DNA of 64,000 nucleotides from Anaerostipes butyraticus (GTDB taxonomy: Bacteria > Bacillota > Clostridia > Lachnospirales > Lachnospiraceae): NCBI RefSeq assembly GCF_016586355.1, contig NZ_BLYI01000050.1, forward strand, positions 1-64,000, read 5' to 3'. Of the stretch, positions 17,213 to 24,765 are shown one piece after another. A model generated the notes under the pieces. It saw only the letters and a list, made by a program, of their open reading frames with translations. It did not search any database and was not told the origin of the DNA. A program made the position numbers and the translations under genes. Within the stretch, counting starts at the first letter, position 1. Each line of letters begins with the position of its first letter.

Positions 17213-17509
17213 ATGGAAAAGAAAAAACTTCAATCAATCAGTATAGCTGCACTCATTGTGAGCATCCTGCCGCTGGCAACCCTTATCCCGTCCTTTCTGC
17301 ACCTCTCGCTGTCGGACGGCATCCGAACTGTTTGGGCCGGAGCTAATATCGTTTTTGTTCTGCTGGGCCTGATTCTTTCGGTAATTTGTGTGCGTAACAG
17401 GGAAAGCCGCAGCGTTATCAATATCGTATCAACAGCAATCAGTGCTTTTTGGTTGTTGCTGATGGTGGGAATTGTTGCACTCGCTTTGTTCCTTACTTTC
17501 GTTCAGTGA
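17213..17509 (+). CDS. Small three-helix membrane protein
   Basis: The 98-residue protein has three hydrophobic segments (about residues 8-27, 38-60 and 72-97). It lies 5 bases after LanG and is probably co-transcribed. I do not recognise a family; small membrane proteins in this position may assist immunity, but that is inference. Confidence 0.7.
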   Translation: MEKKKLQSISIAALIVSILPLATLIPSFLHLSLSDGIRTVWAGANIVFVLLGLILSVICVRNRESRSVINIVSTAISAFWLLLMVGIVALALFLTFVQ

Positions 17510-17519
17510 GGAAATGGTT

Positions 17520-18011
17520 ATGCACAAAATTGGAAAAATCTTTGGATGTTGTCTGATTGCTGTTACTTTGCTGGCCTGTACTGCCTGCTCCGGCCTCGAA
17601 AGATTAAGTGATAATTTGAAGGTCGGGGCAGAACAACTCAGTGACGATGTTGTGATCGGGAAAAGCAACGCGCTGATAACGCCTTATCAGTCCTTTAAGG
17701 GAAGCCGTACTTCGGATGGCGATGCTTTTCAGGCCAATTATAATGCTTCTGTAATGGGATTCGATGGACAGGATATTTTGGTAGCTGATACCGACCTCAA
17801 AGAAAATGAGTGTCGGGAAGTCAACATCCAATATAGTTTTGATGTTCAGTCTGGAAACTGCCAGCTCATTTACATTTCCCCAGAATTGGAGGAAAAAGTG
17901 CTTTCTGAATCCAACAGCGGGAGCGTTATCGTCCAACTTCAAGCGGGAGCTAACTATATTGGGATCATCGGTACGGACTATTCAGGCGTTATCCAGATTA
18001 CCGTGGAATAG
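17520..18011 (+). CDS. Predicted lipoprotein of the lantibiotic-resistance operon
   Basis: I choose ATG 17520 (MHKIGKIFGCCLIAVTLLAC) with GAGGAA seven bases upstream. A signal peptide ends at a lipobox-like LLAC or CTAC, so the 163-residue protein should be anchored outside the membrane by a lipidated Cys. The mature part is acidic and beta-rich. By position it could act like a LanI immunity lipoprotein, but sequence similarity is not evident to me. Confidence 0.72.
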   Translation: MHKIGKIFGCCLIAVTLLACTACSGLERLSDNLKVGAEQLSDDVVIGKSNALITPYQSFKGSRTSDGDAFQANYNASVMGFDGQDILVADTDLKENECREVNIQYSFDVQSGNCQLIYISPELEEKVLSESNSGSVIVQLQAGANYIGIIGTDYSGVIQITVE

Positions 18012-18024
18012 ATGGCAGAAAGAT

Positions 18025-18351
18025 ATGAAACGAATATTAGTAGTAGACGATAACACGGAATATTTACAAGTCCTGTCAAATGTGTTATCAAATGATTTCG
18101 ATACAATTAAGGCCACAGGCGTCAAGGATGCATTGGATATTCTTCAAGCAATTACAGTAGATGCGATATGTTCCGATTATAATATGAAGGATGGCACAGG
18201 ATTGGAATTGCTCGAAGACATTCGTCAAAAAGGCATTAACGTTCCCTTCCTACTTATGTCCGGGGATGACGATTACCTGCTTGAACAAAAAGCGAAACTT
18301 TGCGGGGGAGTATTTTGCTCCAAGACCGATTGTGATTTGATTGGAAAATAA
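18025..18351 (+). CDS. Stand-alone receiver-domain protein
   Basis: The 108-residue protein is a bare response-regulator receiver: acidic pocket ILVVDDNTEY, phospho-acceptor candidate D in CSDYNMKDGTG, then LLMSGDDD and a Lys in CSKTDCDL. There is no output domain. It starts 13 bases after the lipoprotein gene. The next gene (18412) is a winged-helix domain with no receiver, so the pair could be the two halves of a response regulator, although other copies of that winged-helix gene lack such a partner. Confidence 0.82.
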   Translation: MKRILVVDDNTEYLQVLSNVLSNDFDTIKATGVKDALDILQAITVDAICSDYNMKDGTGLELLEDIRQKGINVPFLLMSGDDDYLLEQKAKLCGGVFCSKTDCDLIGK

Positions 18352-18411
18352 AAGAATTGATTAACTCTGAAACGTAATAATGTCTTTCAACTCTTGAACA
18401 GGTGGTGAGTA

Positions 18412-18828
18412 ATGGAGCAAATTGAAATCATCCTCCGAACCACGGATCCAACTGGAAAAGTGACGGAGCAGCTTCTGGCGAAATTCGATACAGAGAAACC
18501 AGCGACAGAGCATGATAAGGTTCTTCAGTATTCCGGTCTTTGCATTGATCCAGTCAAGCACCAGATTTCTTACCAGGGGAAGGTGCTTCCTCTGACGGAA
18601 ACGTATGAATTTCAAACTCTGGTGTACCTTGCCAGTCAGCCAGGAAGAGTCTACACGAAAGAACAGATCTATCAGGCGGTCTGGAAGGAGGATCCGGTGG
18701 ATGTAAGTAGCTCTGTATTCTGTATCATTGCAAATATCCGCCAGAAGCTGCGGAAGGTTACAAAAAAAGAATATATCCAGACCGTGCGGGGAGTCGGATA
18801 CAAGTTTGTAGATGTCCCAGGGGAATGA
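18412..18828 (+). CDS. Orphan OmpR-type winged-helix protein, copy A
   Basis: The 138-residue protein has an unusual ~38-residue N-terminal segment (MEQIEIILRTTDPTGKVTEQ) and then a complete Trans_reg_C winged helix (YSGLCIDPVKHQISY through IQTVRGVGYKFVDVPGE). No receiver domain is present. It differs from copy B at about 16 of 138 positions. It ends the LanFEG module and is followed by a hairpin over its stop codon and by repeat R2. It carries VRGVGYKF where copies B, C and D have VWGVGYKF. Its function is unknown; DNA binding is predicted. Confidence 0.88.
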   Translation: MEQIEIILRTTDPTGKVTEQLLAKFDTEKPATEHDKVLQYSGLCIDPVKHQISYQGKVLPLTETYEFQTLVYLASQPGRVYTKEQIYQAVWKEDPVDVSSSVFCIIANIRQKLRKVTKKEYIQTVRGVGYKFVDVPGE

Positions 18829-18838
18829 GCCCCTGGGA
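18815..18838 (+). terminator. Hairpin over the stop codon of winged-helix copy A
   Basis: A perfect 9-bp stem (TCCCAGGGG / CCCCTGGGA) places the TGA stop in the loop. It is conserved at copy B (21765-21788) and, with a following TTTTT, at copy C (26121-26149). Here the T-tract is short (ATGTTT), so termination may be partial. Confidence 0.6.
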
Positions 18839-18873
18839 TGTTTGCAGTATGACGGTATGCTCATATTCTAAAT

Positions 18874-18975
18874 TTAACAGCATATTCCCTGAATGAATTG
18901 CCCAGACTCTCATTTCGGGATGACACAAAAACTTAAATACAAGATTATAGTAGCACAAGATATGGTAGGTGTCAA
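18874..18975. repeat. Repeat R2 (cargo-junction repeat)
   Basis: This is the second copy of the ~100-bp repeat, with core CATTTCGGGATGACACAAAA at 18911-18930. Together with copy A and its hairpin it forms a ~0.56 kb unit nearly identical to copy B plus R3. It retains a minus-strand TTGACA (18975-18970) and TACTAT (18952-18947), which would produce RNA antisense to winged-helix copy A. Confidence 0.85.
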
Positions 18976-19046
18976 TCTAATCAAAACTATATATTGGATT
19001 TGGTAGGGGCTATGAAGCGATGTGATGATTGATAAAGATAAAAATC

Positions 19047-19075
19047 TTGTTTTCTTTATAACTGAGATGTATAAT
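19047..19075 (+). promoter_or_regulatory. Promoter of the first AbrB gene
   Basis: TTGTTT (19047-19052) and TATAAT (19070-19075) are 17 bases apart. An AAGTAAGAAAAGTTATAC segment just downstream resembles the AAGTAATACTT operators before the second AbrB gene, hinting at self-regulation. Confidence 0.65.
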
Positions 19076-19115
19076 AAGTAAGAAAAGTTATACAGTTTTA
19101 GAGAGGAGCGAGTTC

Positions 19116-19355
19116 ATGTCTGATGAAAACAAAAAAACAAAGAATGATAAATTTGTCGGCTCTGTGAAAGTAGGTCCAAAGGGGCAGATTGTTATACCAA
19201 AAGAAGCAAGAGAAATGTTAAATATCAGTACGGGGGATACTTTGGTCTTATTAGCGGACGCAAAACAAGGTATCGCTGTTCAAAAATATGAAGTTTACGA
19301 AGATTTTTTTGAACAAGTGTTTAACTCTGGACAGTCACCTACGAAGTCAGAATAA
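19116..19355 (+). CDS. AbrB/MazE-family DNA-binding protein, first copy
   Basis: The 79-residue protein is a single SpoVT/AbrB domain (GSVKVGPKGQIVIPKEAREM, then GDTLVLLADAKQGIAV) with a short acidic tail. It is related to the second AbrB protein at 19511 (shared KGQI-IPKE and LLVLLAD motifs). It is preceded by AGAGGAGCG and followed by its own terminator, so it is a separate unit from the transporter operon. Confidence 0.85.
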   Translation: MSDENKKTKNDKFVGSVKVGPKGQIVIPKEAREMLNISTGDTLVLLADAKQGIAVQKYEVYEDFFEQVFNSGQSPTKSE

Positions 19356-19370
19356 ATCAAATTATTAAGG

Positions 19371-19397
19371 CGGTGCTTTTACGGCACCGTCTTTTTT
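19371..19397 (+). terminator. Terminator after the first AbrB gene
   Basis: The stem CGGTGC / GCACCG (19371-19376 with 19384-19389) is followed by TCTTTTTT. Confidence 0.75.
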
Positions 19398-19418
19398 ATG
19401 ACTTTTAATGAAAAGTAA

Positions 19419-19493
19419 GAAAAGTAATACTTTTCTGTTGACGTTTTACTCTTCTGGTGCTAATATAAGTATAACAAGTAATACTTGTTATAC
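19419..19493 (+). promoter_or_regulatory. Promoter flanked by two palindromic operators, before the second AbrB gene
   Basis: The promoter is TTGACG (19438-19443), 17 bases, TAATAT (19461-19466). Immediately upstream is the perfect palindrome GAAAAGTAATACTTTTC (19419-19435). Over the start region is a perfect 25-base palindrome (19469-19493) with 12-base arms GTATAACAAGTA. Both share the centre AAGTAATACTT. This is a textbook repressor arrangement, most simply bound by one or both AbrB proteins. Confidence 0.8.
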
Positions 19494-19510
19494 CAAAAGG
19501 AGGAAATATA

Positions 19511-19744
19511 GTGGATAGAGATGTTACAGAACACTATTCCCACAATGGGCGATATTTAGGCACTTTAAAAGTGGGAACAAAAGGACAAATTCTTATTCCT
19601 AAAGAGGTAAGAGATTTCTTTGGTATTCATATCGGCGAGCTATTAGTGCTACTTGCTGATAAAGACAAAGGGATTGCCTTACAGAAAATGGACGGTTGTA
19701 ATGAAGCTTTTCAAATGGCATTTCAAAAGGAGGACAAAGAATGA
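19511..19744 (+). CDS. AbrB/MazE-family DNA-binding protein, second copy
   Basis: The GTG start at 19511 follows AAGGAGG by 8 bases. The 77-residue protein holds one AbrB domain (GTLKVGTKGQILIPKEVRDF, then GELLVLLADKDKGIAL). Its stop overlaps the ATPase start as ATGA, so it is the first gene of the transporter operon. With the palindromes upstream, it is likely an autoregulated repressor that controls the transporter. Confidence 0.87.
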   Translation: MDRDVTEHYSHNGRYLGTLKVGTKGQILIPKEVRDFFGIHIGELLVLLADKDKGIALQKMDGCNEAFQMAFQKEDKE

Positions 19745-20472
19745 ATGCAATAGAGATTAAAGATTTAACAAAGCGATATGGAAATTTAACGGCAGTTAAT
19801 TCTCTTTCGCTTAATATCAAACAAGGAGAATTTTTCGCAATGCTTGGTTCAAATGGTGCAGGAAAAACAACAACTATTAAAATGTTGAGCTGTCTGACAG
19901 AGCCAACAAGTGGTGATGCCTTTATGTTAGGAAACAGTTTGAGAAAACAGGCAGATAAAGTAAAAGATATTATCAACCTTTCTCCACAGGAAACTGCCGT
20001 TGCACCAAAGCTGACAGTTAAAGAAAATCTGATGATGATTGCCCGCTTACATGGTAGTTCTAAACAGGAAGCAAGAGAAAAAGCCGACAAAATCATGGCA
20101 ACCTTTGAACTAACTGACCGTAAAAATGACAGAGCAAAACAGTTATCAGGTGGATGGCAAAGAAAATTAAGTATTGCAATGGCGTTGATAAGTAATCCTA
20201 AAATTCTTTTCCTTGATGAACCGACAATCGGGCTTGACGTAAGAGCAAGACGAGAATTATGGGGAACAATGGAAAAATTGAAAGGAAAATTAACTTTGAT
20301 TTTAACAACACATTATCTTGAAGAAGCAGAGGAATTAGCTGACCGTATCTGTATTATGGATAAGGGTATTGTGCAGGTTCTTGGTACGGCTGATGAAATT
20401 ATCAAGGTATCTGGTGCTAGAAATTTTGAAGAAGCATTTTTGATGTATACAGAAAGGGGTACTGAATTATGA
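19741..20472 (+). CDS. ABC transporter ATP-binding protein (ABC-2 type, drug/peptide resistance)
   Basis: The 243-residue ATPase has Walker A GSNGAGKTTT (near residue 37), signature LSGGWQRKL (near 132) and Walker B ILFLDEPTIGLD. Its Q-loop is the ordinary SPQETAVAPKLTV, unlike the E-loop ATPases of the neighbouring modules. The combination AbrB, ATPase, ABC-2 permease is a common small Firmicutes resistance cassette; the substrate is unknown. Genes here are AT-rich relative to the backbone. Confidence 0.87.
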   Translation: MNAIEIKDLTKRYGNLTAVNSLSLNIKQGEFFAMLGSNGAGKTTTIKMLSCLTEPTSGDAFMLGNSLRKQADKVKDIINLSPQETAVAPKLTVKENLMMIARLHGSSKQEAREKADKIMATFELTDRKNDRAKQLSGGWQRKLSIAMALISNPKILFLDEPTIGLDVRARRELWGTMEKLKGKLTLILTTHYLEEAEELADRICIMDKGIVQVLGTADEIIKVSGARNFEEAFLMYTERGTEL

Positions 20473-21203
20473 GATTTACTATTTTTACAGGACGTAATTT
20501 TAAAGAGATTGTGCGAGATCCCATGAGTATTCTCATGTGTCTCGGATTTCCTGTTTTGCTGATTATTGCGTTGGCTCTGATGAAAGAAAGTATCGGTGGA
20601 ATGGCTGATGTATTTGAAGTTCAAAATTTCGCACCGAGTATGACGATTTTAGGAATGGCGTTTCTAAGTACCTTTGTAGGTACGTTGATGTCCACAGATA
20701 GGAATAGTTCTTTCCTAACACGATTATTTGCGTCACCTATGAAGGGAATTGATTACATCTTAGGATATTCTATACCTATCATTCCGCTTGCAATTTTACA
20801 GGCTGTCTGCTGTTTTGGTGTAGCCCTGTTCTTCGGGTTAGAATTAAACATAAATATTCTTATAGCTATTTTGACTTTAATTCCAGTGGCGATATTATTT
20901 ATCAGTTTTGGCTTGTTTATTGGTAGTGTACTTTCAACAAATAATGCGGTCAATGGATTTGGAACAATCTTAGTAAATGCAACAGTGTTTTTAAGTGGTG
21001 CTGTTTTATCATTGGATATGATTGGCGGTACATTCAAAACGGTCTGCGATTTACTACCATTCAGTCATGCAGTAAATGCGGTAAATTATGCAATAAACGG
21101 TAATTTTTCAGATATACCATTACAGCTTGTATGGGTTTTAGGATATGCTCTGGTACTTATCATTCCGTCTGTGGTTATCTTTAAACGCAGAATGAAAGGG
21201 TAG
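20469..21203 (+). CDS. ABC-2 type permease
   Basis: The 244-residue integral membrane protein has about six hydrophobic helices and starts MRFTIFTGRNFKEIVRDPMS, the classic amphipathic opening of ABC-2 permeases. It overlaps the ATPase gene by 4 bases. A single permease implies a homodimeric channel. Confidence 0.87.
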   Translation: MRFTIFTGRNFKEIVRDPMSILMCLGFPVLLIIALALMKESIGGMADVFEVQNFAPSMTILGMAFLSTFVGTLMSTDRNSSFLTRLFASPMKGIDYILGYSIPIIPLAILQAVCCFGVALFFGLELNINILIAILTLIPVAILFISFGLFIGSVLSTNNAVNGFGTILVNATVFLSGAVLSLDMIGGTFKTVCDLLPFSHAVNAVNYAINGNFSDIPLQLVWVLGYALVLIIPSVVIFKRRMKG

Positions 21204-21361
21204 TTATGATAAAAAAATTTTATACCAAAACGTATAATAATCTATATTACAGATAGTTACGGTTTAAAAGTTTACAAATACCTGCGGTGTATGTATTTTC
21301 GAGTGCTATGGGCTATATTTCAATCTGGTTAATTGATTCAAATCTTAACAGGTGATGTGTA

Positions 21362-21778
21362 ATGGAACAAATTGAAATCATCCTCCGTACCACGGATCCA
21401 GCTGGAAAGGTGACAGAGCAGCTTCTGGCAAGATTCGATACAGAGAAGCCAGCGCCAGGGAATGATAGGGTTCTTCAGTATTCCGGTCTTTGTATTGATT
21501 CAGTCCGACATCAGGTTTCCTACCAGGGGAGCGTGCTTCCGCTGACGGAAACGTATGAATTTCAGACGTTTGTTTATCTTGCCAGTCAACCGGGAAGAGT
21601 TTTCACGAAAGAACAGATCTACCAGGCAGTCTGGAAGGAAGAGCCGGTGGATGTAAGCAGTGCGGTGTTCTGTATCATCAGGAATATCCGCCAGAAGCTG
21701 AGGAAGGTTACAAAGAAAGAATATATCCAGACGGTGTGGGGAGTTGGATACAAATTTGTGGATGTCCCAGGGGAGTGA
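21362..21778 (+). CDS. Orphan OmpR-type winged-helix protein, copy B
   Basis: The 138-residue protein matches copy A at about 122 positions and copy C more closely in the winged helix (EEPVDVSSAVFCIIRNIRQK). It has the same receiver-less form. Its upstream sequence (ACAGGTGATGTGTA) resembles that of copy A (ACAGGTGGTGAGTA), so the repeat includes the ribosome site. It ends the AbrB/ABC-2 module and is followed by a hairpin and R3. Confidence 0.88.
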   Translation: MEQIEIILRTTDPAGKVTEQLLARFDTEKPAPGNDRVLQYSGLCIDSVRHQVSYQGSVLPLTETYEFQTFVYLASQPGRVFTKEQIYQAVWKEEPVDVSSAVFCIIRNIRQKLRKVTKKEYIQTVWGVGYKFVDVPGE

Positions 21779-21788
21779 GCCCCTGGGA
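21765..21788 (+). terminator. Hairpin over the stop codon of winged-helix copy B
   Basis: TCCCAGGGG and CCCCTGGGA form a 9-bp stem around the TGA stop, as at copy A. The following bases are ATGTTT. Confidence 0.6.
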
Positions 21789-21813
21789 TGTTTGCAGTAT
21801 GACGGTATGCTCA

Positions 21814-21915
21814 TATTCTAAATTTAACAGCATATTCCCTGAATGAATTGCCCAGACTCTCATTTCGGGATGACACAAAAACTCAAATACAAGATTATGG
21901 AAGCACAAAATATAG
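21814..21915. repeat. Repeat R3 (cargo-junction repeat)
   Basis: This is the third copy, with core CATTTCGGGATGACACAAAA at 21861-21880. It is nearly identical to R2 through the left part. Its minus-strand promoter boxes have diverged (TTGAAT and TTCCAT), so it is probably no longer a promoter. Confidence 0.85.
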
Positions 21916-22122
21916 TGGATTCAAATTGTTGTAAGTTTATTTATAGTGGTGTACTAATAGGAATATTATGTTTGATGCATACAACTAAAAAAGAGAATTC
22001 AGAGTGTAGATCAAGAAGTGCTGTGATATAATCAAGGCATATGGAAAATAGAGAAATGGTTCGTTATAGGTTAATGCTAAAACAGAAGTGTTTGTAAATA
22101 TGTAAAAAGGAGAACTTAAATT
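21916..22122. other. AT-rich intergenic region before the response regulator
   Basis: No gene is seen. AAAAAGGAG just before 22123 is the ribosome site of the response regulator. A promoter is expected here, but I cannot choose one confidently. Confidence 0.4.
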
Positions 22123-22821
22123 ATGAATGATAAAATTTTATTAATTGAAGATGATTTGGAAATCAGTGAAATGCTGAAAAGTTATTTGACGGCAGAAAAT
22201 TATGAAGTGATATGTGCGATAGACGGACAGGAGGCTTGTAATTATTTTGATAGTACAGATTTTAGTTTGGTTCTGCTTGATTTAATGATACCAAAAATCA
22301 GTGGAATGGATGTAATGCAACATATTAGAAAAAACAGTGTGGTTCCTATTATTATAGTGTCTGCCAAAGATACTGAAACAGATAAAACTTTAGGATTGAG
22401 TTTAGGAGCTGACGACTATATTACAAAACCCTTTTCCGTTGCAGAGGTATTAGCCCGAATTAAGGCAAATATTCGTAGAAGAAATCAATACGATAATGCG
22501 GCAGTTGATACGCCACAAATACTAATTTCTGGGAAATTGGTAATGAATTTATCAGATTATACGCTTACAAAAAATGGAAATCGAGTTGAACTAACCGCGA
22601 AAGAATTTGAAATATTAAAACTGCTTATGCAAAATCCAAAAAAAGTTTATACAAAAGAGCAGATATATTCTCTTGTATGGAATGACGCTTATCTAGGTGA
22701 TGAAAATGCTGTCAATGTTCATATAAGCCGTCTTAGAAATAAAATCGAAGAAGATACTCGTAATCCTAGATATATTATTACCGTCTGGGGGTTTGGATAT
22801 AAATTGGGAGAAAATCTATGA
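22123..22821 (+). CDS. OmpR-family response regulator
   Basis: The receiver has LLIEDD, phospho-acceptor D53 (LVLLDLMIP) and Lys in ITKPF. The winged helix ends HISRLRNKIEEDTRNPRYII then TVWGFGYKLG. The kinase gene overlaps its stop by 4 bases. The pair is the first part of an AT-rich module with an ABC transporter and probably controls it. Confidence 0.9.
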   Translation: MNDKILLIEDDLEISEMLKSYLTAENYEVICAIDGQEACNYFDSTDFSLVLLDLMIPKISGMDVMQHIRKNSVVPIIIVSAKDTETDKTLGLSLGADDYITKPFSVAEVLARIKANIRRRNQYDNAAVDTPQILISGKLVMNLSDYTLTKNGNRVELTAKEFEILKLLMQNPKKVYTKEQIYSLVWNDAYLGDENAVNVHISRLRNKIEEDTRNPRYIITVWGFGYKLGENL

Positions 22822-23759
22822 GCGAAGCAACGATTATCTTTTTTTTAACTATTTGTGTAGGGATTTTAGTTTGCGTTATACTTTATCAACAATTTGCTTT
22901 CCGAACAGGAACACAGGCTAAACTGCGGGCAATCAGCGACAAACTCAAAGAAATCATAGAAAAAGATAGTGACGAACAAATCACGGTTTTTACAGAAAAT
23001 AAAGACCTCATGGAACTGGCTGCACAAATAAATGCTTTACTAGAAAAGTATTTAAAGATCAAAGCAGACTATCGCCGTTCAGAAATCACTTCAAAAAAGA
23101 TGTTATCGAATATTTCCCATGACATTAAAACGCCAATGACGGTTATCTTGGGATATTTAGAAATCATGCAATTAAGCGAAACACCTTCTGGTGAAATGTT
23201 GAAAAAAGTGGAGCGCAAAGCCCAGAGTGTTATGGAATTAATCAATCAGTTTTTTACACTCTCCAAAATAGAATCTGGCGATATGGATATAGAACTTTCC
23301 AGAGTAGATATTTGTGAGATCTGTCGAGAAAGTGTATTAGATTTTTACGAACTACTTTCAAACAAGAAATTCTATGTTAAAGTCGATATGCCAGAAACAC
23401 CTATTTATATACAAGGGAATAAAGAAGCCTTACAGCGTATTCTGTTCAATTTGATTTCTAATGTAATCCGTTATGGGGCTGATGGAAAATATCTTGGAAT
23501 TTCTTTGCGGGATGATGACCGGAACGTGTATGTTGATGTAACGGACAAAGGGAAAGGAATTGATAAAGCCTTTGCAGACAGTATATTTGACAGGTTATTT
23601 ACAATGGAGGATTCACGCAACCGCAATATACAGGGGAACGGTCTTGGACTGACAATCGCTCAAAATTTAGCCCAGCGTCTTGGTGGAACTATTACTCTAG
23701 AAAGTATTCCTCATGAAAAAACCACTTTTACGGTACGGCTGAAAAAAATATCATTCTAA
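22818..23759 (+). CDS. Sensor histidine kinase with a single N-terminal membrane helix
   Basis: The 313-residue kinase has only one clear hydrophobic helix (residues 5-25), a linker coiled region, the HisKA box with H101 (NISHDIKTPMT) and a HATPase domain (NLISNVIRYG, DKGKGI, GNGLGLTIA). With almost no extracellular part it cannot sense a peptide through a large external domain. It may respond through the membrane or through the adjacent transporter, as in flux-sensing systems; that is inference. Confidence 0.87.
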   Translation: MSEATIIFFLTICVGILVCVILYQQFAFRTGTQAKLRAISDKLKEIIEKDSDEQITVFTENKDLMELAAQINALLEKYLKIKADYRRSEITSKKMLSNISHDIKTPMTVILGYLEIMQLSETPSGEMLKKVERKAQSVMELINQFFTLSKIESGDMDIELSRVDICEICRESVLDFYELLSNKKFYVKVDMPETPIYIQGNKEALQRILFNLISNVIRYGADGKYLGISLRDDDRNVYVDVTDKGKGIDKAFADSIFDRLFTMEDSRNRNIQGNGLGLTIAQNLAQRLGGTITLESIPHEKTTFTVRLKKISF

Positions 23760-23847
23760 TGTAGCACGAAAGAAATTTGTAATACTTATTCAAGAGTTTT
23801 GAAAATCCGAGCCGCTACAATGGTATTTAGAAAGGAGGCAACAGAAA

Positions 23848-24765
23848 ATGCCATATATCTTACAGACAAATAACCTTACCAAAACCATTGGCGGAAAAGA
23901 CCTTGTAAATAGAGTTAGTCTCCACATAAAAAAAGGCGAAATCTATGGTTTTCTTGGCCCAAATGGTGCAGGAAAAACAACCGTGATGAAGATGATCACA
24001 AACCTCTGGAAACCAACAAACGGCAGCATTGAGATTTTTGGAGAAATACTTACTCCACAGTCTTATGAAGTGCTAAAAAGAATGGGAAGCATTATTGAAT
24101 TTCCAACCTTTTACAATCACATGACCGGATATGAAAATTTAAGATTGCATTGTGAATACATGGGGTATTATAAGCATGGCAGTATTGAAAACGCTCTTGA
24201 TATGTTGGACTTAACAGACGCAGCCCAAAAACCAGTCAAAAATTATTCTCTTGGAATGAAAGAACGACTTGGCATAGCCCGTGCTATCCTTTGTAAACCG
24301 GAACTGCTTATTCTTGATGAACCAACAAACGGGCTTGACCCGGCAGGCATGAAACAAATCCGTGACCTGCTGAAAACGCTTTGTGAAGAATATGGGATAA
24401 CCATTATGGTGTCCAGTCATATTCTCTCGGAAATTGAAAGCATTGCCGATACAATTGGTGTAATCAATCATGGAATGATGATAAATGAAATCGGTATGAA
24501 AGAAATTGAGAAAATGAGCCTTGCCTATATTGAACTGACAGTAGCGAATCCCAAAAAGGCTGCCTATGTACTAAGCGAGAAACTTGGCCTTAGCAATTTT
24601 AAGATTATTGAGAACAATAAAATTCGTATTTACGATCAACATATTTCAACGCAGGAACTGTCAAAAGCTATGGCGTTAAATGATGTTGAAGTAACTGCAC
24701 TTGGTAAACAATCTGAAACTCTGGAAGATTATTTTCTCAAAATGACTGCGGAGGTGAAACAGTAA
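23848..24765 (+). CDS. E-loop ABC transporter ATP-binding protein (lantibiotic/bacitracin resistance type)
   Basis: The 305-residue ATPase has Walker A GPNGAGKTT (37-45), signature YSLGMKERL and Walker B LLILDEPTNGLDP. At the Q-loop site it reads SIIEFPTFYNHMTGYENL with Glu84, like LanF ATPases and like the gene at 14941. It carries ~70 extra C-terminal residues compared with that protein. Followed by one permease, it resembles BcrA-type or LanF-type resistance transporters against cell-wall-active peptides. AAAGGAGG precedes the start. Confidence 0.87.
   Translation: MPYILQTNNLTKTIGGKDLVNRVSLHIKKGEIYGFLGPNGAGKTTVMKMITNLWKPTNGSIEIFGEILTPQSYEVLKRMGSIIEFPTFYNHMTGYENLRLHCEYMGYYKHGSIENALDMLDLTDAAQKPVKNYSLGMKERLGIARAILCKPELLILDEPTNGLDPAGMKQIRDLLKTLCEEYGITIMVSSHILSEIESIADTIGVINHGMMINEIGMKEIEKMSLAYIELTVANPKKAAYVLSEKLGLSNFKIIENNKIRIYDQHISTQELSKAMALNDVEVTALGKQSETLEDYFLKMTAEVKQ

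Noticed and set aside
12404-21915. R repeats as a CRISPR array or IS ends
   Set aside because: There are only three copies kilobases apart, with no uniform spacers, no cas genes, no transposase and no target duplication; promoter content explains them better.
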